Shown in pieces: positions 50,729 through 59,092 of a stretch of 64,000 nucleotides of DNA (its first letter is position 1; each line of letters opens with the position of its first letter). Source of the stretch: Phycisphaerae bacterium. Its GTDB lineage: Bacteria > Planctomycetota > Phycisphaerae > Phycisphaerales > SM1A02. A model generated the notes under the pieces. That model saw only the letters and a list, made by a program, of their open reading frames with translations. It searched no databases and was not told where the DNA came from. The position numbers were made by a program, and so were the translations under genes. The stretch lies in NCBI GenBank assembly GCA_016873275.1, contig VGXO01000003.1, positions 60,460-124,459 of the forward strand, written 5' to 3'.

Positions 50729-53154
50729 GCACGACGATGAATCCCCCGCGCGTCGCCCCGCGTCGCCGCATCGCGGCTCGCCGAGGCGTCTCCAGCGTCC
50801 TCTCGATGATGTTCCTCGTGATCTTCGGCTCGCTCGCCGCGGCGATGGCGGTGGTCGCCCAGGGCAACCTCCGCACCGCGGACTCGGCGATCAAGGTCTC
50901 CCGCGCGATGAGCGCCGCGGAGACCGGGCTCGTCTTCGCCAGCCGGCGCCTGTCCTCCGAGACGGCGCGCTTCGTGGTCCGCCGGGGGGTCATCTCGCCC
51001 GCCTACGCCGAGGCGTTGTGGCGCGGCACGCTCTCGACCGGCGAGCTCGCCGAGGTCGAGGTGCTGCCGCCCGTCGGCTACGAGGTCACGTCGCCCCCCG
51101 CGGGCATCGCCGAGGCGATCCTCGACGCGCACGGCGCGGACGAGGGAACCGTGCTGCTTGCGCCAGGCGACTCCGTGCTCCCCGCCCTCGATCCGGTGAC
51201 CGGTCAGATCACCGCCCGACCGATCCGGCTCGGCATGGACGGACTCGAGGTGCACTTCCGCGTGAGCTACGTCCCCGTCCCCGACACCTCGCGGATCCGC
51301 ATCGTGAGCGAGGGCATCGACCGCGGCGTGACCCGCACGCTGCAGATGGAGTTCGAGATCGACAAGCAGATCGAGTTCGCCCTGCTCTCGCCGAACCGGA
51401 TCATGATCGGCAAGAACGTGCTGATCGAAGGTCCCCTCGGGACCTCCTACGGCCTCGTCGAGGGAGACCTCAACGACGCGCACGGTCAGCCGCTGGTGAT
51501 GCGGAGCGACTTCCGCTACCTCGACCCCGGTCTCGACGCGGCGGTCGAGGCGCTGCAGGCGGGGATCGAGTCGCGCGACGCGGACGGGGACAACCGCCTC
51601 CGGGTCCATCATCCGATCGAGATGCAGGGGCTCGCCGGTCATCCGTCGCTCGTCGACCGCGACGGCGACGAGTACGTGGACGACTTCGACCTCTTCCTCG
51701 GGCACTTCGACGCCGACCAGGACGGCCGGGTCGTCTGGGATTCGATGCGCTCGACCGCCGCGGGACTCGGCACGCTGGCCCCGGAGTTCGAGGGCATCGA
51801 CGACCAGCTCGCGCGGCTGCTCGACGAGGCGAACGCCGACCGCAACGGGGACGGCGAGACCGACTCGGACGACATCCGGCTCGGCTGGAGCGACGGCGTG
51901 ATCGACCGGCTCGATCGGGTCGCCAAGGTCCGCGGTCGCCTGCGCCTGCGGATCAGCGAGGGCACGTGGGAGGACGCCGCCGAGGTTCCGTGGCAGCGCC
52001 TCGTCAACGGCACGATCCGTTCCGGCGAGCATGCCCCGGCGACGTTCGGCCTGAGCGAGCAGGAGCTTCGCCCGGTCACCACCGACATGTTCGCCGAGAG
52101 CGCCTCGTGGTTCGCGGAGGTCGCGGAGGACGACTTCGCCTCGCAGGTCGCGGCGGGCGTCTCCGCGGGCGGCGTGCACGTCCCCGCATCGGCGGCGCCG
52201 TGGGAGGAGGTCCCCCGCGGCTCGCCCAACGCCTACGACTGGTACCGGCGTCCGATCTACGAGGACATGACCTTCCGCGACGTGCGGATCCCCGCGGGCA
52301 CGAACGCGCTCTTCCGCAACTGCCGCTTCGAGGGCGTCACCTACATCGAGACCGAGACCGACTGCGCCGACGTCTCGTGGAACTACGCCGGCGCCGTCGA
52401 GCAGGTGGTCGCGGGCGAGGCCGTGACCTATCCCCTTCGGTATCCGTCGATGGTCGCCACGGTGCCCGGCGAGGCGACGCCGATCGCCGACACCAAGACC
52501 CGCTCGAACAACCTCCGCTTCGACGGCTGCACCTTCCTCGGGTCGATCGCGGGCGACACCCCTGCCGCGTACACCCACTGGCGGAACAAGATCCAGTTCA
52601 CCGGGCCGACCCGGCTCTACAACCGACCCGACGATCCGGAGCTGCTCGCGCAGCCGGACGGTCCGATGCTCGCGGCGGCGCTCGCCTCCCTCGGCGAGGA
52701 GGTGCTCGGGGAGCTCCGCAAGAGCTCGATGATGCTTCCCGGCTGGTCGGTCGACGTCGGCAACTTCGCGAACGAGCAGGCGGAGGACCCCGACGAGACG
52801 CCGCGCATCCGGATGACCGGCACGATCGTCGCGGGCATCCTCGACGTCCGCGGCACCGCCGACGTCCACGGCACGCTGCTGATGACCTACCGACCCATGG
52901 TCGGCGCCGGTCCGCTTCACTACGGCGGTCAGGCGGACGCCTTCAACACCACGATCGGCTACTTCGGTCCGCTCGACGGCGACTTCGAGGGCGCCGTGCC
53001 GGGCGACGACACCTTCGAGGGCTTCGGCGAGATCTCGCTCCGCTGGGATCCCGACGCGGACCTGCCCGACGGCATCCCCTGGCCCGTGCACGTCCGACCG
53101 ATTCCCGAGTCCTACCGCGAGGCCCGCGTCGAGCCCGCCGAGGAGGCGCCATGA
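50725..53154 (+). CDS. Large PilX/GspK-like secreted protein with EF-hand-like loops
   Basis: An 809-residue protein. A basic N-terminus and an N-terminal helix (RRGVSSVLSMMFLVIFGSLA, no Glu+5) look like PilX/GspK. The body contains Asp-rich loops DRDGDEYVDDFDLFLGHFDA, DADQDGRVVWDS and NADRNGDGETDSDDIR, which match the dockerin/EF-hand type calcium-binding pattern, and two blocks of beta-helix-like sequence (FRDVRIPAGTNALFRNCRFE and SNNLRFDGCTFLGSIAGD). The start overlaps the upstream stop (ATGA), and its stop overlaps the next start. Possibly a surface or tip protein of the pilus. Confidence 0.72.
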   Translation: MSTTMNPPRVAPRRRIAARRGVSSVLSMMFLVIFGSLAAAMAVVAQGNLRTADSAIKVSRAMSAAETGLVFASRRLSSETARFVVRRGVISPAYAEALWRGTLSTGELAEVEVLPPVGYEVTSPPAGIAEAILDAHGADEGTVLLAPGDSVLPALDPVTGQITARPIRLGMDGLEVHFRVSYVPVPDTSRIRIVSEGIDRGVTRTLQMEFEIDKQIEFALLSPNRIMIGKNVLIEGPLGTSYGLVEGDLNDAHGQPLVMRSDFRYLDPGLDAAVEALQAGIESRDADGDNRLRVHHPIEMQGLAGHPSLVDRDGDEYVDDFDLFLGHFDADQDGRVVWDSMRSTAAGLGTLAPEFEGIDDQLARLLDEANADRNGDGETDSDDIRLGWSDGVIDRLDRVAKVRGRLRLRISEGTWEDAAEVPWQRLVNGTIRSGEHAPATFGLSEQELRPVTTDMFAESASWFAEVAEDDFASQVAAGVSAGGVHVPASAAPWEEVPRGSPNAYDWYRRPIYEDMTFRDVRIPAGTNALFRNCRFEGVTYIETETDCADVSWNYAGAVEQVVAGEAVTYPLRYPSMVATVPGEATPIADTKTRSNNLRFDGCTFLGSIAGDTPAAYTHWRNKIQFTGPTRLYNRPDDPELLAQPDGPMLAAALASLGEEVLGELRKSSMMLPGWSVDVGNFANEQAEDPDETPRIRMTGTIVAGILDVRGTADVHGTLLMTYRPMVGAGPLHYGGQADAFNTTIGYFGPLDGDFEGAVPGDDTFEGFGEISLRWDPDADLPDGIPWPVHVRPIPESYREARVEPAEEAP

Positions 53155-53741
53155 CCTCCGCCCGCCGCCCCCCGCGCCGTCGCCTCGGCTTCAGCCTGCT
53201 GGAGCTGCTGGTGGCGCTCGCGATCAGCGCGATGCTGCTCACCGCGGCGCTCGTCGCGCTCGACGCGTCCTTCCGCGCGTATCGCCGCACCACCGAGGAG
53301 GCGTCCACGCACGTGGTCGCCCGCCTCGCGATGCACCGCCTGCTCGCCCTGATCCGCACGGGCGTGGACTTCGGTCCCCTGCCGGCGAGTCCGCTCGACG
53401 AGGAGCTCGAGTCCGACGTGCTGGAGGTGCTCACCCCGGAGGGGCAGTGGGTGATCATCCGCTGGGATCCGGAGGGCGAGCGTCTGCTCCTCGCGGTCGA
53501 CGACGGGGATGGTGCCGGCGAGAACCGGGTCCTGCTCGGCGGCGTCGAGGTCCACGCGCAGCCCGACGGCACGCCGATCGCGCCCTTCCGGCTCATGTAC
53601 GAGGACGGATGGAAGGTCCGGCGGGTGACCGTCGACCTCGCGATCCGCCCCGACGACGACCGGACCTCCGCGGTGCGCCACGAGGCGATGACGCCGATCC
53701 GCCTCGTCGGCAGCGCGAGTCCCCGCTCGATCGATCCCTGA
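53151..53741 (+). CDS. Prepilin-like protein with GFSLLE leader
   Basis: A 196-residue pseudopilin-type protein with leader RRLGFSLLELLVALAISAML (Glu+5), overlapping the PilX-like gene by ATGA. The rest resembles GspJ/PilW: a helix with TTEEASTHVVARLAMHRLLA, then beta-strands DVLEVLTPEGQWVIIRWDPE and GGVEVHAQPDGTPI, and a C-terminal AMTPIRLVGS. It closes the PilT-PilC operon. Convergent with ppk1, 12 bases away. Confidence 0.75.
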   Translation: MTSARRPPRRRLGFSLLELLVALAISAMLLTAALVALDASFRAYRRTTEEASTHVVARLAMHRLLALIRTGVDFGPLPASPLDEELESDVLEVLTPEGQWVIIRWDPEGERLLLAVDDGDGAGENRVLLGGVEVHAQPDGTPIAPFRLMYEDGWKVRRVTVDLAIRPDDDRTSAVRHEAMTPIRLVGSASPRSIDP

Positions 53742-53753
53742 TCGCGCCGCCGA

Positions 53754-55913
53754 TCACTCCGTCTCGGACTGCAGCCGCTGCTCGTAGTGGACGACCGTGG
53801 CGGTCATCAGGCGCTGGTGGGTCCCGACCGCGAGCGGATCCGACCCGTCGAGGCCATCCGGTCGCCGCTGCCGATAGGAGCCGTCCGGCTGCATCTCCCA
53901 GACCTGCCGGCGGTCCTGCAGGGTGATCTGCAGGATCTCCCACAGGCGCCGACGAAGCGGCATCGCCTCGATCGGAGTCGCGACCTCCACGCGGGTGTTG
54001 AGGTTCCGGTACATCCAGTCGGCGCTGCCGATGTAGAAGTCGCCCTCGAGCGGCTCTCGCCGCCCGGCGGAGAACCAGAAGATCCGGCTGTGCTCGAGGA
54101 ACCGCCCGACGACCGAGCAGACGCGGATGTTCTCGCTGAGCCCCGGCACGCCCGGACGCAGGCAGCAGAAGCCGCGCACGATGAGGTCGACCTGCACGCC
54201 CGCCTGGCTCGCGCGGTAGAGCGCGTCGGTGACGCTGCGGTCCTCGAGCTGGTTCATCTTGGCGATGATCCGACCCGGTCGGTCCGGCGTCTGCAGGTGG
54301 ATCTCCCGGTCGATGAGGTCGAGGAACGCCCGCTTCATCGCCACCGGCGCCACGAGCAGCTTCTGGTAGTCGCGCTGCCGGGAGCGGCCGGTCATGTAGT
54401 TGAAGAGCCCGACGAGGTCCTCGGTGATCGCGGGGTTGCAGGTGAAGAGCCCGAGGTCCTCGTAGAGCCGCGCCGTCTTCGAGTTGTAGTTGCCCGTGCC
54501 GACGTGGGCGTAGGAGCGGATCCCGTTGCCCTCCTGCCGGACGACGAGGGCGATCTTGGTGTGGGTCTTGAGCCCGACCACGCCGTAGGCGACGTGCACG
54601 CCCGCCTCCTCGAGCTTCCTCGCCCAGAGGATGTTGCGGGCCTCGTCGAACCGCGCCCGCAGCTCGACGAGCACCGCCACCTGCTTGCCGCTCTCGGCGG
54701 CGCGGATCAGGTTCGGGATGAAGGCGCTGTCGCCGCTCGTGCGGTAGAGCGCCTGCTTGATCGCGAGGACCTTCGGATCCTCCGCCGCCTGCTCGATGAA
54801 CCGCTCGACGCTCGCGTGGAAGGACTCGTAGGGATGGTGGACGAGGATGTCCCCGCCGCGGATGCGGCTGAAGATGTCCGCGTCCTCGCCCTCGAGTCCC
54901 GGCGGCACGATGCTCTTCCACTTGGAGTACTTGAGCTCGGGAACGTCGAGGTCCGCGACCTGGTTCAGGATCGAGTAGTCGAGCAGCCCCTCGCTCTCGA
55001 AGATCTCGTCCGCCTGGAGGTCGAGCTCCTCCATCAGGAAGCGCAGGATGCGGGGATTCGGCTTCGGGGTCAGCTCGAGCCGCACCACGCTCGCGAAGCG
55101 GCGCTCGCGGAGCTGCTGCTGGATGTGCTCGAGGAGGTCCTCGGCGTCCTCGTTGTCGCGCTCGACGTCCGCGTTGCGGGTCACGCGGAAGGGCATGACC
55201 TTGAGGATCTCCATCCCCGGGAAGAGGTCGTCGAGGTTGTGCTCGAGGAGCTGCCGCATCGGCACGAAGCGACGCGTCCCCTGCAGCTGGTACATGCGGG
55301 TCGGCACCTCGGGCACCTTCACGCGGGCGAAGAGCTGCTCGCTCTCGCCGGGTCGGCGCAGCATCACGCCGAGCGAGAGGCTGAGGTTCGAGATGAAGGG
55401 GAACCGGTGCCCGGGATCGACCGCGAGCGGCGTGAGGATCGGGAAGACGTTCCGGCGATACCACGCCTCCGCCTCCGTCTTCTCGTCGGGGTCGAGCTCG
55501 TTCCACGAGAGCACCGCGATCCCCGCCTCGCGGAGCGCCGGCAGGATCAGCTCGCGGTACGCCCGCGCCTGGAGCTGGGTGTCCTCGAGGACCATCGCGC
55601 GGATCCGCGCGAGGACCTCGGCGGGCGCGATCGGCTCCCACGGCACCGCGCCGACGCCCGCCTTGATCTGGCGGCGCAGCCCGCCGACCCGCTTCATGAA
55701 GAACTCGTCGAGGTTGCTCGAGAAGATCGCGAGGAACCGCACCCGCTCGAGGAGCGGCGTGCGCGGATCCACCGCCTCGTGCAGCACCCGGCGGTTGAAG
55801 TGGAGCCACTGCAGGTCGCGGCTCAGGAAGCGGTTCGGATCGCTCGTCGGCGACTCCGGGATCGGGACCTCGCCGCCGGTGGCGCCCTTGGCGGCGTCGG
55901 GAAGGATGGTCAT
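53754..55913 (-). CDS. ppk1: Polyphosphate kinase PPK1
   Basis: PPK1 makes polyphosphate from ATP at the membrane. The 719-residue product has the N-terminal domain FLSRDLQWLHFNRRVLHEAV and FLAIFSSNLDEFFMKRVGGL, then VVGLKTHTKIALVVRQEGNG, the phosphohistidine site in YAHVGTGNYNSKTARLYED, and a C-terminal PDRPGRIIAKMNQLEDRSV and GFCCLRPGVPGLSENIRV. Length is as usual (about 690-720). It is the second gene after the pterin synthase gene with an ATGA overlap. The start at 55913 is the overlapping ATG; an upstream ATG would begin within the pterin gene. Confidence 0.96.
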   Translation of the reverse strand: MTILPDAAKGATGGEVPIPESPTSDPNRFLSRDLQWLHFNRRVLHEAVDPRTPLLERVRFLAIFSSNLDEFFMKRVGGLRRQIKAGVGAVPWEPIAPAEVLARIRAMVLEDTQLQARAYRELILPALREAGIAVLSWNELDPDEKTEAEAWYRRNVFPILTPLAVDPGHRFPFISNLSLSLGVMLRRPGESEQLFARVKVPEVPTRMYQLQGTRRFVPMRQLLEHNLDDLFPGMEILKVMPFRVTRNADVERDNEDAEDLLEHIQQQLRERRFASVVRLELTPKPNPRILRFLMEELDLQADEIFESEGLLDYSILNQVADLDVPELKYSKWKSIVPPGLEGEDADIFSRIRGGDILVHHPYESFHASVERFIEQAAEDPKVLAIKQALYRTSGDSAFIPNLIRAAESGKQVAVLVELRARFDEARNILWARKLEEAGVHVAYGVVGLKTHTKIALVVRQEGNGIRSYAHVGTGNYNSKTARLYEDLGLFTCNPAITEDLVGLFNYMTGRSRQRDYQKLLVAPVAMKRAFLDLIDREIHLQTPDRPGRIIAKMNQLEDRSVTDALYRASQAGVQVDLIVRGFCCLRPGVPGLSENIRVCSVVGRFLEHSRIFWFSAGRREPLEGDFYIGSADWMYRNLNTRVEVATPIEAMPLRRRLWEILQITLQDRRQVWEMQPDGSYRQRRPDGLDGSDPLAVGTHQRLMTATVVHYEQRLQSETE

Positions 55914-56290
55914 CGCGGGTTCTCCGTCGCCCCGAGGTAGGTCGCGGTGCATCCGGGCGCCTCGCCCACCGACACCTCGACGAGCCGCACCCCGGCGGGA
56001 AGCTGCGGGGCGACCGCCTGGAAGAGGTGCCGCGCGATCGCCTCGGCGGTCGGGCTGGTCCGGTCGAAGGGCGGCACGCCGTTCAGCGTCCGGTTGCGGA
56101 AGGGATCGATCGCCTTCGCGAGGCGCGTCTCGAGGTCATGGAAGTCGCAGAGGAGCTCGTCGCCGTCGAGACGCGGTCCCTCGATCGTCGCCCGGACCCG
56201 GAAGTGATGCCCGTGCATCTCCTCCATCACGCCGCGGATCGAGATCGCGTGCGCCGCCGGGAACTCGCAGTCGACGTGGAGGCGGTACAT
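55910..56290 (-). CDS. 6-pyruvoyltetrahydropterin synthase family protein, PTPS-III-like motif
   Basis: A 126-residue T-fold enzyme. It has the family zinc ligands His14 (EFPAAHAISI) and His26/His28 (MHGHHF). The QueD catalytic Cys at CxxxHGH is replaced: the sequence is VMEEMHGH, i.e. ExxHGH (Glu23), which is the PTPS-III signature linked with folate synthesis as a replacement for dihydroneopterin aldolase. SPTAEAIARHLF and VEVSVGEAPG complete the fold. The ATG at 56290 is 8 bases after TATACT, hence possibly leaderless. Upstream in-frame ATGs would extend it into the divergent gene. It heads an operon with ppk1, and is divergent from the phosphohexomutase gene. Confidence 0.82.
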   Translation of the reverse strand: MYRLHVDCEFPAAHAISIRGVMEEMHGHHFRVRATIEGPRLDGDELLCDFHDLETRLAKAIDPFRNRTLNGVPPFDRTSPTAEAIARHLFQAVAPQLPAGVRLVEVSVGEAPGCTATYLGATENPR

Positions 56291-56298
56291 CGGCGGCG

Positions 56299-56345
56299 AG
56301 TATAGATGTCGCGATCCCCGCGGACGCACCGATAGACTCGTCCTC
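56299..56345. promoter_or_regulatory. Divergent leaderless promoters of the pterin synthase and phosphohexomutase genes
   Basis: Minus strand: TATACT (56304-56299), 8 bases before the ATG at 56290. Plus strand: TAGACT (56333-56338), 7 bases before the ATG at 56346. The gap is only 55 bases between the two start codons. No ribosome binding site precedes either start. Confidence 0.55.
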
Positions 56346-57746
56346 ATGACAGCTTCGAGCCACGACGCCCCGCTCATGCTCTCGGTCTCCGGCGCCCGGG
56401 GAATCATGGGTCGATCGATGACGCCGGTGGTCGCGGCCCGCTTCGCCGCCGCCTACGGCCGCCGGCTCGCGGCGGGCGCCGCGCCGGGACGACCCCGGCG
56501 GGTCTGCATCGGTCGGGATGGTCGCGCGGGCGGCGAGTCGCTCGCCGCGGCGGTCGCCGGAGTCCTCGCGGCGACGGGGCTCGAGGTGATCGCCCTTGAC
56601 GTCGCGACGACGCCGACCGTGGGCATCGCGATCCGCCGTCACGGCGCGCTCGGCGGGATGGTGGTCACCGCGAGCCACAACCCGCAGGAGTGGAACGGGC
56701 TCAAGTGCCTCGACGGCGACGGACTCGCCCCGCCGCCCGAGGTCGCCCGGGGCATCATCGACGACTTCAAGGCGGACCGCGCGAGCTACGCGGCGCCGAC
56801 GGCGATCCCCCTCATCCGCCACGAGCCCGGCGCGACGGCGCACCACGTCTCGAAGGTCGTCGAGTGCGTGGACGCCACGGCGATCCGCGCGGCGGGGCTC
56901 GCCGCGGTCGTCGACTCCGTCAACGCCTCCGGCGCCGCGGGCGCGGCGATGCTGCTCGAGGCGCTCGGGACGGCGATGACGCAGATCCACGGCGATCCCT
57001 CCGGCATCTTCCCCCACGCGCCCGAGCCGCTCGAGGAGAACCTCCGCGGGCTCGCGGAGGCGACGCGGGCGAAGGGCGCCGCGGTCGGCTTCGCCCAGGA
57101 TCCCGACGCGGACCGGCTCGCGATCGTCGACGAGCGCGGGCGCTTCATCGGCGAGGAGTACACCCTCGCCCTCGCGGCGCTGCGGGCGCTCGAGCGGTTC
57201 GGCGCCGGCGTCCTCGCGGCGAACCTCTCGACGAGCCGCCTCATCGACCATGTCGCGAGGGGCTTCCCGGGCTCGCGGGTGGTGCGCACCGCGGTCGGCG
57301 AGGCGAACGTGTCGGCGGCGCTCCGCGACCAGAAGGGCGTCGTGGGCGGCGAGGGCAACGGCGGCGTGATCCTGCCCCGCATCGGCTGGGTGCGCGACTC
57401 GCTCGTCGGGATGGCGCTCGTCCTCGACCTGCTCGCGTCGCGGCGGCGACCGCTCTCCGAGATCGTCGCGGGACTGCCGCGGCTCTCGATGATCAAGCGG
57501 AAGCACGACCTCGCCTCGATCGGCGGGCTCGCGGCGGTGCCCGGCATGATCGATCGCCTGCGCCGCGAGTTCGCGGGCGCGACGGTCAACGACGCCGACG
57601 GCATCCGCTTCGACCTGCCCGAGGGGTGGGTCCACTTCCGCTCGAGCAACACCGAGCCGATCGTGCGGCTGATCGCCGAGGGCGCCGACGACGCCGCGGC
57701 GGCGCGGCTCGCCGACCGCGCGGCCCGGGGCGCCGGGCTCGGCTGA
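56346..57746 (+). CDS. Phosphohexomutase (phosphoglucosamine/phosphomannomutase family)
   Basis: An alpha-D-phosphohexomutase of 466 residues that interconverts sugar 1- and 6-phosphates. The phosphoserine site is GGMVVTASHNPQEWNGLK (Ser110), the metal loop FAQDPDADRLAIVDERG, the sugar loop VGGEGNGGVILP and the phosphate-binding loop FRSSNTEPIVRLIAEG. GEGNGG rather than GEQSGH resembles phosphomannomutase/GlmM homologues with broad substrate range, so the exact substrate is open. The family is about 440-470. It is divergent from the pterin enzyme and starts 7 bases after TAGACT. A UDP-sugar pyrophosphorylase lies further downstream in the window (61.7 kb). Confidence 0.93.
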   Translation: MTASSHDAPLMLSVSGARGIMGRSMTPVVAARFAAAYGRRLAAGAAPGRPRRVCIGRDGRAGGESLAAAVAGVLAATGLEVIALDVATTPTVGIAIRRHGALGGMVVTASHNPQEWNGLKCLDGDGLAPPPEVARGIIDDFKADRASYAAPTAIPLIRHEPGATAHHVSKVVECVDATAIRAAGLAAVVDSVNASGAAGAAMLLEALGTAMTQIHGDPSGIFPHAPEPLEENLRGLAEATRAKGAAVGFAQDPDADRLAIVDERGRFIGEEYTLALAALRALERFGAGVLAANLSTSRLIDHVARGFPGSRVVRTAVGEANVSAALRDQKGVVGGEGNGGVILPRIGWVRDSLVGMALVLDLLASRRRPLSEIVAGLPRLSMIKRKHDLASIGGLAAVPGMIDRLRREFAGATVNDADGIRFDLPEGWVHFRSSNTEPIVRLIAEGADDAAAARLADRAARGAGLG

Positions 57747-57747
57747 G

Positions 57748-57777
57748 CCTCCGCGCGGATCGCCGCGCCTGCGGAGG
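57748..57777. terminator. Possible bidirectional hairpin between convergent genes
   Basis: CCTCCGC (57748-57754) pairs with GCGGAGG (57771-57777), with an inner CGCGG-ATCG-CCGCG. It lies between the convergent phosphohexomutase and nucleotidyltransferase genes. No T-tract, so function as a terminator is uncertain. Confidence 0.35.
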
Positions 57778-57823
57778 GCGACGCGTCGATCGAGGCTTCG
57801 GCGCCCCGCGCGGAGCCCGCGAT

Positions 57824-58429
57824 CTATCCGAGGTTCGTCTCGGGGTTGTCGAGGACCGACCGAAGCCGCTCGCGAAGCACGCCCTCGAAGCGATCGAGCA
57901 TCTCGGGCGTGAGCAGGCCGATGTTCGCCATGTCGTGCAGGTGCGCCCGATCGTGCGTGCGCCACGCGAGGAGCTTCATCCGCAGGATCTCCTCGAGGCC
58001 GACCCGCGGGAAGGGATGCGACGCGCTCGTGAAGTTCGGTTCGATGTCGGGCGCGGGCAGCGGATCGCCCGCCCGAGTCACCTCGTTCGCCCAGACGAGG
58101 CGGACCGCCCGCTTGGGTCGAGGATCCTCCGGATCGAGCCACATCGGCACGCCGCCAGCCTCCACGAACTCGAATCCCCCCTTCGCGACGGCGGCGTTCG
58201 CCCGCTCGAGGTCCCTCCGGCGAAGCAGCACGTCGACGTCCTTCGTCGTGCGGGTCGCATCCTCGTCGACCTCCGCGACCCAGCCCGCGACCGCCCAGCC
58301 ACCGCAGACCGCGAAGGGCACGCCGGCATCCTGGAGGAGCCTCACGATGCGGATGAGCCGCTGCCTGACCATGGCGATCGCCCGAAAGACGGGGTCGCTC
58401 ATCGGCAGGTCCTCGTGGTACCAGCTCAT
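57824..58429 (-). CDS. Nucleotidyltransferase-fold protein (AbiEii/MNT-like)
   Basis: A 201-residue protein with the nucleotidyltransferase signature: PFAVCGGWAVAGWVAEVDED followed by TRTTKDVDVLLRRRDLERAN (GG...DxD). Later parts include a helical end with ILRMKLLAWRTHDRAHLHDM, in which Lys and Asp resemble the AbiEii/DUF6036 substrate region. No antitoxin or HEPN partner is adjacent. ATG at 58429 follows TACGCT by 7 bases, leaderless pattern. Role unknown; either a housekeeping transferase or an orphan toxin-like protein. Confidence 0.7.
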   Translation of the reverse strand: MSWYHEDLPMSDPVFRAIAMVRQRLIRIVRLLQDAGVPFAVCGGWAVAGWVAEVDEDATRTTKDVDVLLRRRDLERANAAVAKGGFEFVEAGGVPMWLDPEDPRPKRAVRLVWANEVTRAGDPLPAPDIEPNFTSASHPFPRVGLEEILRMKLLAWRTHDRAHLHDMANIGLLTPEMLDRFEGVLRERLRSVLDNPETNLG

Positions 58430-58436
58430 GCCGCGA

Positions 58437-58442
58437 AGCGTA
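58437..58442 (-). promoter_or_regulatory. -10 box of the nucleotidyltransferase gene (leaderless)
   Basis: TACGCT on the minus strand (58442-58437), 7 bases before the ATG at 58429. Confidence 0.35.
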
Positions 58443-58537
58443 CGCCCGAGCGCGGCATGATCGGGGCGTCCCTTCCGTCCGCGAGAGTCGATGCCGAAAC
58501 GCCGGCACGCGGCGGGAGCGGCGCGATCGACCGCGAC

Positions 58538-59092
58538 CTACGCCTCGGCGGATCCCTCGCCGCCCTCGGCGGGCACGGACTCGTGCAGGTGCCAGCGATG
58601 CTCGGCGGTCTCGCCGACGCCGTGGCAGTCGATGTGCACCATGAAGAAGCCGCCGCGGTGGCTCTCGATCGCCGGCCACATGATCTCGCGGTCGGTGCGG
58701 GGGATCGGAAGCTCCGCGACCTTCTCCGCGGGCACCCATTCGAGCGTGCCCTCCTCGAACTCCATGCGGGGGATCTCCTCCGGACGCACGACCCGCACGA
58801 CCTCGAAGAGGAAGATCAGCCAGTGCGACTGTCCCTCGTAGCCGCGCTCGGAAACGAGCCCGCAGAGGCGGATCTCCTCCGGCTCGAGGACGAGCTCCAC
58901 CTCCTCGCGGATCTCCCGCAGGGCGCAATCGTGCGGACCCTCGCCGGTCGCCATCTCGAGCTTTCCGCCGATCGGCGAGTACATGCCGGGGTTCGGCGCG
59001 TTGCGGCGATGAAGAAGGAGGAGCCGTCCCTGCGGATCGCGCAGGTAGCAGAGGACCGCCACCTTGTAGGGAAGCGCCGCGCTCGCGGTCAC
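58538..59092 (-). CDS. NUDIX hydrolase
   Basis: A 184-residue hydrolase. The NUDIX box is GGKLEMATGEGPHDCALREI followed by REEV, with the usual REIREEV core and two extra residues before the conserved Glu. The fold begins with YKVAVLCYLRDPQGRLLLLH and ends with a C-terminal segment rich in His (EHRWHLHES). The NUDIX family hydrolyses nucleoside diphosphate derivatives; this one resembles MutT/8-oxo-dGTPase-like members, though the substrate cannot be fixed. The GTG start at 59092 overlaps the dapA stop (GTGA), so it is translated after dapA and pdxJ. Confidence 0.85.
   Translation of the reverse strand: MTASAALPYKVAVLCYLRDPQGRLLLLHRRNAPNPGMYSPIGGKLEMATGEGPHDCALREIREEVELVLEPEEIRLCGLVSERGYEGQSHWLIFLFEVVRVVRPEEIPRMEFEEGTLEWVPAEKVAELPIPRTDREIMWPAIESHRGGFFMVHIDCHGVGETAEHRWHLHESVPAEGGEGSAEA

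Noticed and set aside
53787..55940. A 717-residue plus-strand frame opposite ppk1
   Set aside because: ppk1 has all conserved blocks on the other strand; the antisense frame has no recognisable domain and His/Asp/Glu/Val-biased composition.
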